A stretch of 64,000 nucleotides of DNA from Sellimonas sp963559135 (GCA_963559135.1 CAUWJP010000005.1:38013-102012), one strand, 5' to 3'. Counted from the first letter of the stretch, positions 7,854-16,624 are shown. Numbers and translations are program-made. The notes: a model not told the origin generated them from the sequence alone.

Positions 7854-8957
7854 ATGATGAAACGAAGTTCAATTTACTGGAAAAGAAAAGTTCTGATGAT
7901 GCTTTTAATTGCAATGGTCAGTGTGACAGGATGTTCGGAACGGAAAAAAGATGCGGAAGAGAAAATTCAAGAACAACTTGAAAGTGACGGCATCTATCTG
8001 TACGGAGAAACGCATTCTAATGAATATATCCAAAAACGAGAACTGGAAATATGGGGAGAGTATTATAAAGAGGGGATGAGGGATCTTTTTTATGAAATGC
8101 CTTATTATGATGCCAACATGCTTAATATCTGGATGAAGGAAGAGAATGATGAAACTCTGGACATGTTATGGAAGAGTTGGGAAGGGACAGCGGCAGGAGA
8201 AATCGAAACATACAATTTTTTTAAGAGTTTAAAAGAGAGGTATCCAGAGACTGTGTTACATGGTACGGATATCGGACATGATTATCAGACGGCAGGGCAG
8301 TGGTATCTTGATTATCTGGAAAAAGATGGGAAAAAAGATTCGGAAGAATATCGGAAAACCCTGAAAAATATGGAACAGGGCAAATACTTTTACGATCATT
8401 CGCAGGATTTCAAATATCGGGAAAACAGAATGGTAGAAAATTTTATTGAAGAATATGAAGCGTTGGAGGATGTCCCGATTATGGGAATTTATGGAGGTGC
8501 CCATGTGGATATAGATGCTATGACTTATGGGACGAGTGATGTTCCGTGCATGGCAAACCAGCTACACGAAAAATATGGAGAACGCCTTCATGCGAAAGAT
8601 TTGAGTGGCTGTGATGATTTAGGAGAAGAAAAAGAACCGATTATCGTAGAAGAGATGAAAGTGAACGGAAAGAAGTATCAGGCATCTTATTTTGGCGAGT
8701 TTCGGATTACGGATGATGACAGTGAATATATAAATGCGGAATACTGGAGACTGGAAGAGGCATACTCAGATTTTCAAAGTGCCCATGTGGTGGGGGCTGT
8801 GTGGTATGAAAACATGTTTCCGATGAAGTTGGAGGGGGAACAAGTTTATGTTGTAGATTTGGAAAAAGAAAATGGTCAGGAGGAAAGAAAGTACTTTAGA
8901 GCCGACAAGAATTCGTTTGAAGCTATGGGGGCTGTGAAAGAGGTCGTATTTGACTAG
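7854..8957 (+). CDS. predicted lipoprotein with a GExH-type domain
   Basis: 367-residue exported protein. The N terminus is a basic, hydrophobic lipoprotein signal ending in VTGC, so it is probably anchored outside the membrane by a lipidated Cys. The mature part has GIYLYGETH, HGTDIGHDYQ and IYGGAHVD; spaced GExH and H motifs recall the erythromycin-esterase / ChaN / TraB-like fold, but this is a fold guess and no substrate can be named. GAAGGAGGG precedes ATG 7854 (7857 is equally possible). It is followed after 28 bases by a membrane-anchored S41-type peptidase gene, suggesting a two-gene surface module. Confidence 0.65.
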   Translation: MMKRSSIYWKRKVLMMLLIAMVSVTGCSERKKDAEEKIQEQLESDGIYLYGETHSNEYIQKRELEIWGEYYKEGMRDLFYEMPYYDANMLNIWMKEENDETLDMLWKSWEGTAAGEIETYNFFKSLKERYPETVLHGTDIGHDYQTAGQWYLDYLEKDGKKDSEEYRKTLKNMEQGKYFYDHSQDFKYRENRMVENFIEEYEALEDVPIMGIYGGAHVDIDAMTYGTSDVPCMANQLHEKYGERLHAKDLSGCDDLGEEKEPIIVEEMKVNGKKYQASYFGEFRITDDDSEYINAEYWRLEEAYSDFQSAHVVGAVWYENMFPMKLEGEQVYVVDLEKENGQEERKYFRADKNSFEAMGAVKEVVFD

Positions 8958-8985
8958 GCGGAAATTTGACGGGAGGAGATCGATA

Positions 8986-10279
8986 ATGAAATTTTGGAGA
9001 TTCCGGAAGAAATGGTTTGAGGCAGGATTGACTTTCCTGGTGACAGTGGCACTTGCGGGATATGCATGGAAAGGAACTGCGGTCTGGAAAGAGGGTCGTC
9101 TTTTGACAAAGGAAGAAGTGGGAGAAGACCGGAATCAGGTAATTCGATATGTGGAAGACGTACATCCCTTTTTTTGAGTTAGAGAAAGACCAGACAGAAT
9201 ACGATGAAGCAAAGAAAGAGTACATTGAAGATACCGACAGAGGAATGAAGGTGAAAGATTTTCAGATACAGACGTCCGAGTACCTTGCGTCACTTGGTGA
9301 GAATCACACACAGATCGCAGGAGAATCGTCAGAAGGGCTGGAATTTCTTTCTATCGATACTGAATACGAGAATAGAAAGACTTATGTCTGTAAAGATGGA
9401 AAAAAGACGGGGGTGTGGATTGAAAGCATCGGAGGAATTGCGATTGAAGATATTTACAGACAGGTGGAAAAAATGCAGGCAATTGAGAATGAAATGGATT
9501 ATATTTATAAAATGGATATCTATACACGGTTAAGGGAAACGTTAGAAGCATGCGATGTAAATATACAAGGAAATCGGGTAGAGATTCTGTTTTCGAATGG
9601 TGAAAAAAAGAAACTCCGTTTTCAGAAATATCAATCAACTGAGCCGGAGAAAAACAGAAGTTATATGGAAGGAGATATCTTTGTTGTAGACTTTAATTCC
9701 TGTGTGACAGATGGAGAGATGTGGAGAATCAGTTCCAAATTAGAGAGTGCCATAAAGAATGGATGCACAAAGGTGATCATTGATGTCCGGGGGAATGGGG
9801 GAGGTGATTCGAATGCCGGACTTGAACTGCTGAAGGCTATGGGGATGGAACCTCCCGAATATTCCATGGTGATAAGATGGTCTGAGGAACTGCTGGAACA
9901 AAGAGGAAATCCTCTGGAAGGCGAAAAAAAGGGAATAGAAATTTATGAGGGATCATTAGATTGCGCAAAACAAAACGAAAATGTAAGGTTGGTGGTCTTG
10001 TCAGATCGAAATACATTTAGTTCTGCAACAATGCTTTGTGTTTGGGTGCGGGACGGACAATTGGGAAAGATTGTCGGTGAACCAAGCAGAAATATGCCGA
10101 ACGCATATGGGGATTTATTGAAGTTTACTTTGGAAAATTCGAAGTTGGATTTATATGTTTCCTGTAAAAAGTTTATCCGACCTGACAGTTTGAATAAGGG
10201 AGCTATGCTTGTGTCGGATGTTCAGACATCATCAGAGGATGCATATGATAAAGCGGTAGAACTCTTGAATCAGCAATAA
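8986..10279 (+). pseudogene. S41-family peptidase, frameshifted
   Basis: Two overlapping frames make one protein. The first (ATG 8986, GGGAGGA upstream) encodes a basic start, one membrane segment (GLTFLVTVALAGYAW) and a short extracellular part ending VEDVHPFF; the second (to TAA 10279) carries the peptidase core with VIIDVRGNGGG and DRNTFSSATML, the S41 glycine motif and catalytic serine region. The break is at a run of seven T (9169-9175): with six T the frames join as HPFF-ELEKD. It may be a true inactivation, slippage that restores some full-length protein, or a sequencing error. The intact product would be about 430 residues, anchored by its N terminus. It follows the lipoprotein gene. 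Confidence 0.75.
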
Positions 10280-10409
10280 ATGGAAACCGCTTGCGCTCCC
10301 TTTCCTATCCGCTTGCTATATTATTATAGAAGAAACAGGATATTCGGAACTTCTGGAAAAGTACACCCGGTTTGTGGAGAAAGAGTTATGTATATAATAA
10401 TAGAAGGAA

Positions 10410-10449
10410 ATGAAAAGGCGGATACATGATTGCATCCGCCCTTTCATTT
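10410..10449. terminator. terminator after the S41 peptidase gene
   Basis: GGCGGAT (10418-10424) pairs with ATCCGCC (10435-10441), and the flanking AAATGAAA pairs with TTTCATTT across one mismatch. Runs of A before and T after allow termination in both directions. Confidence 0.75.
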
Positions 10450-10474
10450 TGGTATGTCATTGAGAGGTTTTCCT

Positions 10475-10593
10475 GATTACATTGTAGTTTCTACATATAC
10501 AAAACTGGGGAATCTCTTAAATAGAGGATGTATATAAGAATTGGAGACGTCACTGATACTTTGGGGGAATATCAGAGACACTACAATGTAATC
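10475..10593. repeat. 119-base segment bounded by 14-base inverted repeats
   Basis: GATTACATTGTAGT (10475-10488) and ACTACAATGTAATC (10580-10593) are perfect inverted copies 91 bases apart. The segment is AT-rich, has no coding frame and contains a small CTGATA/TATCAG dyad. It could be a miniature inverted-repeat element, a pair of operator sites (each repeat holds TACAT-TGTA) or a large cruciform. Confidence 0.6.
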
Positions 10594-10602
10594 TTTAGCA
10601 CT

Positions 10603-10622
10603 TTAATGTACTAATACATTAA
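10603..10622. repeat. 20-base dyad near the S10 promoter
   Basis: TTAATGTA (10603-10610) and TACATTAA (10615-10622) are perfect inverted arms around CTAA. It looks like a dimeric repressor operator, but lies about 95 bases upstream of the S10 -35, too far for simple steric repression. Confidence 0.45.
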
Positions 10623-10718
10623 CACTATATCATGGATAGAAAGATTCTGTCAAGAGATTAACGGAAAAAAGTGAAAAAATATTGTACTAAAAAAAATACA
10701 AAAAAATGAAAAAAGGGG

Positions 10719-10747
10719 TTGAAAAATTTTTTTGTTTCATATATACT
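10719..10747 (+). promoter_or_regulatory. S10 operon promoter
   Basis: TTGAAA (10719-10724), a 17-base spacer and TATACT (10742-10747), preceded by several A tracts that may act as an UP element. Expected start near 10754. No equally good promoter is seen until 23868, so it probably drives the block from rpsJ to infA. Confidence 0.85.
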
Positions 10748-10753
10748 GAAAAA

Positions 10754-10975
10754 GCTGTGACATGATAGCGATGAAACGTGAGGTTGCTGCCTGGAAATGG
10801 CAGGTTTTCCGCGGAGCGAATGTCAAGTTAGGAAACTGGCGACAAGTCACTGTACGAATCAATAACGGCCACTGAAACGTGGTAACAACGTGTGAAGAGA
10901 TAATGACACACACGGGAGAGTGTACAGTCACCGCTTGTCGTACTGAAGTTAAAAGTACGAAAAGGAGGCGACTTT
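10754..10975 (+). promoter_or_regulatory. S10 operon leader RNA
   Basis: About 220 transcribed bases before rpsJ. CGACAAG (10840-10846) pairs with CTTGTCG (10934-10940) and ACTGTAC (10849-10855) with GTACAGT (10922-10928), closing a multibranched domain with inner hairpins CCAC/GTGG and ACAC/GTGT. The position and branched shape fit the ribosomal S10 leader family of Firmicutes, where a ribosomal protein is thought to bind its own mRNA. I did not fold it by computation. Confidence 0.65.
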
Positions 10976-10979
10976 TTTT

Positions 10980-11297
10980 ATGGCAAGTCAAGTAATGAGA
11001 ATCACACTGAAGGCATATGATCATCAGCTGGTTGATGCATCTGCCAAGAAAATTATCGAAACTGTAAAGAAAAATGGAGCGAAAGTGAGCGGACCGGTAC
11101 CGCTTCCGACAAAGAAGGAAGTTGTTACAATCTTAAGAGCTGTTCACAAATACAAAGATTCCAGAGAACAGTTCGAACAGAGAACTCATAAAAGACTGAT
11201 TGATATCATCACACCAACACAGAAAACAGTTGATGCATTATCCAGACTGGAAATGCCGGCAGGTGTGTACATCGATATCAAAATGAAACAAAAATAA
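10980..11297 (+). CDS. rpsJ: 30S ribosomal protein S10
   Basis: Component of the 30S head and, as NusE, of the antitermination complex with NusB. The 105-residue sequence has the family core VDASAKKIIETVKKNGAKVSGPVPLPTKK and the ITPTQKTVDAL segment. AAAGGAGG precedes ATG 10980, closely following the folded leader. First gene of the S10 cluster, as in most Firmicutes. The next gene begins 74 bases later after two small dyads (TCCTAAA/TTTAGGA at 11309-11323 and AACGGAT/ATCCGTT at 11325-11342). Confidence 0.98.
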   Translation: MASQVMRITLKAYDHQLVDASAKKIIETVKKNGAKVSGPVPLPTKKEVVTILRAVHKYKDSREQFEQRTHKRLIDIITPTQKTVDALSRLEMPAGVYIDIKMKQK

Positions 11298-11371
11298 GAA
11301 AGCAGTATTCCTAAAATTTAGGATGAACGGATGAATATCCGTTCCGCTGTAAATCACAGGAGGTAAACATA

Positions 11372-12052
11372 ATGAAGAAAGCTATTTTAGCAACAAAAGT
11401 CGGAATGACTCAAATCTTCAATGAAGATGGAGTATTAACTCCGGTAACTGTTCTTCAGGCTGGTCCTTGTGTTGTAACACAGGTTAAGACAGTTGAGAAC
11501 GATGGTTACAAAGCTGTTCAGGTTGGATTCATTGACAAGAAAGAAAAGATTGTCAACATCGACAAGAGCGGTAAAAAAGAAATTGTCCACAGAAATGGTG
11601 TGACAAAAGCTGAGAAAGGACACTTCGACAAAGCTGGAGTATCCGGAAAGAGATTTGTAAAAGAATTCAAATTTGACAATGCAGAAGAATATGCACTTGC
11701 ACAGGAAATCAAAGCTGATATCTTCGCAGTAGGAGATAAGGTAGATGCAACAGCAATCTCCAAAGGTAAAGGATTCCAGGGTGCAATCAAGAGACATAAT
11801 CAGCACAGAGGACCTATGACACACGGTTCCAAATTCCACCGTCACGCAGGTTCCAATGGTGCGGCTTCCGATCCGAGCAAGGTATTCAAAGGAAAGAAAA
11901 TGCCAGGACACATGGGAAGCAAGAAGATCACAATTCAGAATCTTGAAGTAGTAAGAGTTGATGCAGAAAACAATCTGCTCTTAGTAAAAGGTTCCGTACC
12001 AGGACCTAAAAAATCTTTAGTAACAATCAAAGAAACAGTAAAGAGTATTTAG
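11372..12052 (+). CDS. rplC: 50S ribosomal protein L3
   Basis: Early-assembly 50S protein that binds 23S rRNA near its 3' end and reaches toward the peptidyl transferase centre. The product is 226 residues, some 15 longer than the common bacterial form, through extra residues in the N-terminal barrel (KKEKIVNIDKSGKKE region). The conserved loop KGFQGAIKRHNQHRGPMTHGS is present, as is the tip PGHMG. CAGGAGG precedes the ATG. It lies between rpsJ and rplD in the S10 operon. Confidence 0.98.
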   Translation: MKKAILATKVGMTQIFNEDGVLTPVTVLQAGPCVVTQVKTVENDGYKAVQVGFIDKKEKIVNIDKSGKKEIVHRNGVTKAEKGHFDKAGVSGKRFVKEFKFDNAEEYALAQEIKADIFAVGDKVDATAISKGKGFQGAIKRHNQHRGPMTHGSKFHRHAGSNGAASDPSKVFKGKKMPGHMGSKKITIQNLEVVRVDAENNLLLVKGSVPGPKKSLVTIKETVKSI

Positions 12053-12081
12053 GTTTTTGAGAGGAAAGGAGGAACATAGTA

Positions 12082-12702
12082 ATGGCAAACGTAGCTGTTT
12101 ACAATATCGAAGGTAAAGAAGTTGGTACGATTGACTTAAATGATGCTATTTTCGGTGTTGAAGTTAACGAACACCTTGTGCACATGGCAGTTGTACAGCA
12201 GCTTGCAAATAAACGTCAGGGAACACAGAAAGCAAAGACTCGTTCTGAAGTATCCGGCGGCGGAAGAAAACCGTGGAGACAGAAAGGAACAGGTCACGCA
12301 AGACAGGGATCAACAAGAGCTCCGCAGTGGACAGGCGGTGGAGTGGTATTCGCTCCGACACCGAGAGACTACTCTTTCAAATTAAACAAGAAAGAAAAGA
12401 GAGCAGCTCTGAAATCCGCTCTGACATCCAGAGTAGAAGAAAACAAATTCATCGTGGTAGATGAAATGAATTTCGATGAAATCAAAACAAAGAAATTCCA
12501 GAACGTATTAAATAACTTAAACGTATCCAAAGCATTAGTAGTATTAGAAGACGGAAACAAAAACGCTGAGCTTTCTGCAAGAAACATCGCAGATGTAAAG
12601 ACAGCTCATACTAATACGATCAATGTGTATGATATCCTGAAATACAACACAGTGATTGCTACAAAAGCTGCTGTTGCAACGATCGAGGAGGTGTACGCAT
12701 AA
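12082..12702 (+). CDS. rplD: 50S ribosomal protein L4
   Basis: 206-residue 50S protein lining the exit tunnel. The extended tunnel loop is visible as GGGRKPWRQKGTGHARQG, the segment altered in some macrolide-resistant strains; it looks wild-type. In gammaproteobacteria L4 also represses the S10 operon through the leader; whether that holds here is unknown. GGAAAGGAGG precedes the ATG, and its stop overlaps the rplW start by one base. Confidence 0.98.
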   Translation: MANVAVYNIEGKEVGTIDLNDAIFGVEVNEHLVHMAVVQQLANKRQGTQKAKTRSEVSGGGRKPWRQKGTGHARQGSTRAPQWTGGGVVFAPTPRDYSFKLNKKEKRAALKSALTSRVEENKFIVVDEMNFDEIKTKKFQNVLNNLNVSKALVVLEDGNKNAELSARNIADVKTAHTNTINVYDILKYNTVIATKAAVATIEEVYA

Positions 12703-13001
12703 TGGCAAACATTCAGTACTATGACGTAATCCTGAAACCAGTGATTACAGAGAAAAGCATGGGGCTTATGGCTGACAAGAAATACACATTCCTTGTTCAT
12801 CCGGAAGCTAACAAGACTCAGATCAAAGAAGCAGTTGAAAAAATGTTCGCAGGAACAAAAGTAAAGAGTGTCAACACAATGAACCAGGACGGAAAGACAA
12901 AACGCCGTGGTATGACATACGGAAAAACTGCTAAGACGAAGAAAGCGATCGTAGCTCTGACAGAAGAAAGCGCAGAGATCGAAATCTTCCAGGGACTCTA
13001 A
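12702..13001 (+). CDS. rplW: 50S ribosomal protein L23
   Basis: 99-residue protein at the tunnel exit, docking site for trigger factor and the signal recognition particle. The family pattern VILKPVITEKS near the N terminus and the loop KVKSVNTMNQDGKTKRRG are present. The ATG overlaps the rplD stop as TAATG, implying translational coupling, with GAGGAGG inside the end of rplD. Confidence 0.98.
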   Translation: MANIQYYDVILKPVITEKSMGLMADKKYTFLVHPEANKTQIKEAVEKMFAGTKVKSVNTMNQDGKTKRRGMTYGKTAKTKKAIVALTEESAEIEIFQGL

Positions 13002-13068
13002 AATTTAGAGAAAATAAACGGTGCAAATCCGTGAAACCAATAATTAGATAACGAAAGGAGATACAGTA

Positions 13069-13911
13069 ATGGGAATTAAAACATACAGCCCATATACACC
13101 TTCCAGAAGACAGATGACTGGATCTGATTTTGCTGAGATCACAAAGACAACTCCAGAGAAATCTCTGCTTGCATCCAAGAGCAAAACAGCAGGTCGTAAC
13201 GCTCAGGGTAAAATTACAGTAAGACACCGCGGAGGCGGAGCTAAGAGAAAATACAGAATTATCGATTTCAAGAGAAATAAAGATGGAATTCCGGCAAAAG
13301 TAATCGGTATCGAATACGATCCGAACAGAACAGCTAACATCGCTTTAATCTGCTACGCAGATGGCGAAAAAGCTTACATCCTTGCACCGCAGGGACTGAC
13401 AGACGGAATGACAGTTATGAATGGACCGGAAGCGGAAGTAAGAGTAGGAAACTGCCTGCCGCTCTCTGAAATCCCGGTTGGTACACAGATTCACAATATT
13501 GAGCTTTATCCAGGAAGAGGCGGACAGCTCGTTCGTTCCGCTGGTAACAGCGCTCAGTTAATGGCTAAAGAAGGAAAATACGCTACACTTCGTCTTCCTT
13601 CAGGCGAAATGAGAATGGTACCGCTTGTATGCCGTGCATCAGTTGGTGTTGTTGGAAACGGCGAACACAACCTGATCAACATCGGTAAAGCAGGACGTAA
13701 ACGCCATATGGGCATCAGACCTACAGTTCGTGGTTCTGTTATGAACCCGAATGACCATCCGCACGGTGGTGGTGAAGGTAAGACAGGTATTGGACGTCCA
13801 GGCCCGTCTACACCTTGGGGCAAACCGGCACTTGGTCTTAAGACAAGAAAGAAAAACAAAGCGTCTAATAAGCTGATCGTAAGAAGACGTGACGGAAAAG
13901 CTATCAAATAA
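13069..13911 (+). CDS. rplB: 50S ribosomal protein L2
   Basis: 280-residue core 50S protein needed for subunit joining and peptidyl transferase assembly. The RNA-binding region GRNAQGKITVRHRGGGAKRKYR, the SH3-like middle and the C-terminal VRGSVMNPNDHPHGGGEGK with the conserved histidine are all present. AAAGGAGA precedes the ATG. It lies between rplW and rpsS in standard order, with a 67-base spacer before it. Confidence 0.98.
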   Translation: MGIKTYSPYTPSRRQMTGSDFAEITKTTPEKSLLASKSKTAGRNAQGKITVRHRGGGAKRKYRIIDFKRNKDGIPAKVIGIEYDPNRTANIALICYADGEKAYILAPQGLTDGMTVMNGPEAEVRVGNCLPLSEIPVGTQIHNIELYPGRGGQLVRSAGNSAQLMAKEGKYATLRLPSGEMRMVPLVCRASVGVVGNGEHNLINIGKAGRKRHMGIRPTVRGSVMNPNDHPHGGGEGKTGIGRPGPSTPWGKPALGLKTRKKNKASNKLIVRRRDGKAIK

Positions 13912-13936
13912 ACAGTTTTGAAGGAGGTTAAACCTA

Positions 13937-14218
13937 ATGGCTCGTTCACTTAAAAAAGGACCATTCGCAGATGCGAGTTTACTGAAAAAAGTAGAAGCTA
14001 TGAACGAATCCGGAGACAAGTCTGTTATCAAGACATGGTCCCGCCGTTCTACAATTTTCCCGATGATGATCGGTCATACAATCGCCGTTCATGACGGAAG
14101 AAAACATGTCCCGGTATATATCACAGAAGATATGGTTGGACACAAACTTGGAGAGTTTGTTGCAACAAGAACATACAGAGGACATGGAAAAGACGAAAAG
14201 AAATCCAGAGTAAGATAA
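13937..14218 (+). CDS. rpsS: 30S ribosomal protein S19
   Basis: 93-residue protein of the 30S head at the bridge to the 50S subunit. Family signatures SLKKGPF at the N terminus and MIGHTIAVHDGRKHVPVYI in the middle are intact, with the usual basic C terminus. AAGGAGG precedes the ATG. Followed by rplV after 30 bases. Confidence 0.98.
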   Translation: MARSLKKGPFADASLLKKVEAMNESGDKSVIKTWSRRSTIFPMMIGHTIAVHDGRKHVPVYITEDMVGHKLGEFVATRTYRGHGKDEKKSRVR

Positions 14219-14248
14219 TAAACGTGTATTCGAAAGGAGGGTTCATCC

Positions 14249-14635
14249 ATGGCTAAGGGACATAGATCTCAGATTAAAAGAGAAAGAAATGCGAACAAAG
14301 ACACAAGACCATCAGCTAAGTTATCCTACGCAAGAGTCTCTGTTCAGAAAGCATGCTTCGTATTAGATGCCATCAGAGGTAAGGATGTAACAACAGCACT
14401 TGGAATTTTAACATACAACCCAAGATATGCTTCCAGCTTGATTAAGAAATTATTAGAATCAGCAATTGCAAACGCTGAAAACAATAACGGTATGTCACCA
14501 GAAAACCTTTACATCGCAGAATGCTATGCGAACAAAGGACCTACAATGAAACGTATCAGACCAAGAGCACAGGGTAGAGCTTACAGAATCGAAAAGAGAA
14601 TGAGCCACATTACACTTGTGTTAGATGAAAGATAA
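14249..14635 (+). CDS. rplV: 50S ribosomal protein L22
   Basis: 128-residue protein whose beta hairpin lines the exit tunnel opposite L4. The hairpin tip KGPTMKRIRPRAQGRAYRI is conserved without the deletions seen in macrolide resistance. AAAGGAGGG precedes the ATG. The N terminus is longer than the shortest family members (MAKGHRSQIKRERNANKDTR), common in Clostridia. rpsC follows 11 bases later. Confidence 0.97.
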   Translation: MAKGHRSQIKRERNANKDTRPSAKLSYARVSVQKACFVLDAIRGKDVTTALGILTYNPRYASSLIKKLLESAIANAENNNGMSPENLYIAECYANKGPTMKRIRPRAQGRAYRIEKRMSHITLVLDER

Positions 14636-14646
14636 GGAGGGCAATC

Positions 14647-15303
14647 ATGGGACAGAAGGTTAATCCACACGGATTGAGAGTCGGTATCATCAAAGACTGG
14701 GATTCCAGATGGTATGCAGAAAAAGACTTCGGCGACAATCTGGTTGAAGACCACAAAATCAGGAAATTTCTTAAGAATAAATTATACAGTGCCGGAATCG
14801 CAAAGATCGAGATCGAAAGAGCATCTGACCGTGTAAAAATCATCGTTTACACAGCAAAACCGGGTGTGGTAATCGGTAAAGGCGGTTCTGAAATCGAGAA
14901 AGTAAAAGCAGAACTTCAGAAGATGACAGATAAGAAAGTTATCGTTGACATCAAAGAAGTAAAGAAACCGGACAGAGACGCTCAGCTCGTTGCTGAAAAC
15001 ATTGCACTTCAGCTTGAAAACCGTATTTCTTTCAGACGTGCTATGAAGTCCTGCATGAGCAGAACAATGAAGGCAGGAGCGCTTGGTGTGAAAACATCCG
15101 TTTCCGGACGTCTTGGCGGAGCTGATATGGCTCGTACAGAGTTCTACAGCGAAGGAACAATTCCGCTTCAGACACTTCGTGCAGACATTGACTATGGATT
15201 CGCTGAGGCAGACACAACTTACGGAAAAGTAGGTGTGAAAGTCTGGGTATACAAAGGCGAAGTTCTTCCAACAAAGGCTAATCAGGAAGGGAGCGATAAA
15301 TAA
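14647..15303 (+). CDS. rpsC: 30S ribosomal protein S3
   Basis: 218-residue protein at the mRNA entry channel with helicase activity in the 30S subunit. The KH domain is seen as VVIGKGGSEIEKVKAEL and the C-terminal domain as SGRLGGADMARTEFYSEG. TAAGGAGG precedes the ATG. Its TAA overlaps the rplP ATG by one base. Confidence 0.98.
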   Translation: MGQKVNPHGLRVGIIKDWDSRWYAEKDFGDNLVEDHKIRKFLKNKLYSAGIAKIEIERASDRVKIIVYTAKPGVVIGKGGSEIEKVKAELQKMTDKKVIVDIKEVKKPDRDAQLVAENIALQLENRISFRRAMKSCMSRTMKAGALGVKTSVSGRLGGADMARTEFYSEGTIPLQTLRADIDYGFAEADTTYGKVGVKVWVYKGEVLPTKANQEGSDK

Positions 15304-15740
15304 TGTTAATGCCAAAAAGAGTAAAACGTCGTAAACAGTTCCGTGGCTCCATGAGAGGTAAGGCTTTACGCGGAAATAAGATTACTAACGGTGAATATGG
15401 TCTTGTGGCAATGGAACCTTGCTGGATCCGTTCCAACCAGATCGAAGCTGCCCGTGTTGCTATGACTCGTTATATCAAACGTGGTGGTAAAGTCTGGATC
15501 AAGATTTTCCCAGATAAACCTGTAACTACAAAACCAGCTGAAACGCGTATGGGTTCCGGAAAAGGTACTCTTGAATACTGGGTAGCAGTTGTAAAACCAG
15601 GACGTGTTATGTTCGAACTTTCCGGAGTACCGGAAGAGGTTGCACGTGAAGCGCTGCGTCTTGCAATGCACAAATTACCTTGTAAATGTAAAATCGTTTC
15701 TCGCGCAGACTTAGAAGGCGGTGATAACAGTGAAAATTAA
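15303..15740 (+). CDS. rplP: 50S ribosomal protein L16
   Basis: 145-residue protein at the elbow of A-site tRNA, essential for late 50S assembly. The sequence MLMPKRVKRRKQFRGSMRGK and the loop AETRMGSGKGTLEYWVAVVKPG are diagnostic. The ATG overlaps the rpsC stop (TAATG), indicating coupling. Its 3' end overlaps the rpmC start by about ten bases. Confidence 0.98.
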   Translation: MLMPKRVKRRKQFRGSMRGKALRGNKITNGEYGLVAMEPCWIRSNQIEAARVAMTRYIKRGGKVWIKIFPDKPVTTKPAETRMGSGKGTLEYWVAVVKPGRVMFELSGVPEEVAREALRLAMHKLPCKCKIVSRADLEGGDNSEN

Positions 15741-15936
15741 TGCATTTGTAGAAGATTTAAGAAAAAAATCAGTTTCAGAATTGAATGAAGAATTAGTAGC
15801 TGCTAAAAAGGAGCTCTTCAACCTGAGATTCCAGAACGCAACAAATCAGCTTGAAAATACAAGCAGGATCAAAGAAGTAAGAAAAAATATTGCCAGAATT
15901 CAGACAGTGATTACTGAGATGGCAAAAGCTGAGTAA
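15730..15936 (+). CDS. rpmC: 50S ribosomal protein L29
   Basis: 68-residue two-helix protein next to L23 at the tunnel exit, with the family motif LFNLRFQNATNQLENTSRI. Start: GTG 15730 gives MKINAFVEDL, matching relatives, and has AAGGCGG about seven bases upstream; the open frame reaches a GTG at 15721. The gene overlaps the end of rplP, so translation is probably coupled. Confidence 0.93.
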   Translation: MKINAFVEDLRKKSVSELNEELVAAKKELFNLRFQNATNQLENTSRIKEVRKNIARIQTVITEMAKAE

Positions 15937-15950
15937 GGAGGGAATAGATC

Positions 15951-16205
15951 GTGGAAAGAAACCTGAGAAAAACAAGAGTTGGTAAGGTTGTCAGCGACAA
16001 AATGGACAAAACAATCGTAGTTGCAGTTGAAGACCATGTGAAACACCCGCTTTACAACAAGATCGTGAAGAGAACTTATAAATTAAAAGCACATGATGAA
16101 AACAACGAATGCAACATTGGAGATAAAGTAAAAGTTATGGAAACAAGACCGTTGTCCAAAGACAAGAGATGGAGACTTGTGGAAATAATGGAAAAAGTGA
16201 AATAA
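15951..16205 (+). CDS. rpsQ: 30S ribosomal protein S17
   Basis: 84-residue OB-fold protein of the 30S body. Family pattern RKTRVGKVVSDKMDKTIVVAVE near the N terminus and the DKVKVMETRPLSKDKRWRLVEI segment are clear. Start is GTG 15951 with AAGGAGGG upstream, one of several non-ATG starts in this operon. It lies between rpmC and rplN as usual. Confidence 0.97.
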   Translation: MERNLRKTRVGKVVSDKMDKTIVVAVEDHVKHPLYNKIVKRTYKLKAHDENNECNIGDKVKVMETRPLSKDKRWRLVEIMEKVK

Positions 16206-16241
16206 TTTCACTATGCAGCAGAATATAAGGAGGTTACCTGC

Positions 16242-16610
16242 ATGATTCAGCAAGAAAGCAGATTAAAAGTAGCAGATAACACAGGTGCTAAAGAATTACT
16301 TTGTATCCGTGTTATGGGCGGTTCTACAAGAAGATATGCAAATATCGGAGATGTGATCGTTGCTTCTGTTAAAGACGCAACACCAGGCGGCGTTGTTAAA
16401 AAAGGTGACGTTGTAAAGGCTGTCGTTGTTCGTACAGTAAAAGGCGCTCGTCGTAAAGATGGTTCCTACATCAAATTCGATGAGAACGCTGCTGTTATTA
16501 TCAAAGACGACAAGAACCCAAGAGGAACTCGTATTTTTGGACCAGTAGCAAGAGAACTTCGTGAGAAACAGTTCATGAAGATCGTATCTCTGGCTCCGGA
16601 AGTATTATAA
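16242..16610 (+). CDS. rplN: 50S ribosomal protein L14
   Basis: 122-residue protein at the subunit interface, docking site of the silencing factor RsfS. The signature GGVVKKGDVVKAVVVRTVKGARRKDG and the C-terminal GPVARELREKQFMKIVSLAPEVL are present. TAAGGAGG precedes the ATG. rplX follows after 14 bases. Confidence 0.98.
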   Translation: MIQQESRLKVADNTGAKELLCIRVMGGSTRRYANIGDVIVASVKDATPGGVVKKGDVVKAVVVRTVKGARRKDGSYIKFDENAAVIIKDDKNPRGTRIFGPVARELREKQFMKIVSLAPEVL

Positions 16611-16624
16611 GGAGGTACCTGAGA

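Noticed and set aside
7706..7981. 91-residue frame overlapping the lipoprotein start
   Set aside because: Out of frame with the lipoprotein, which has the better ribosome site and a signal peptide.
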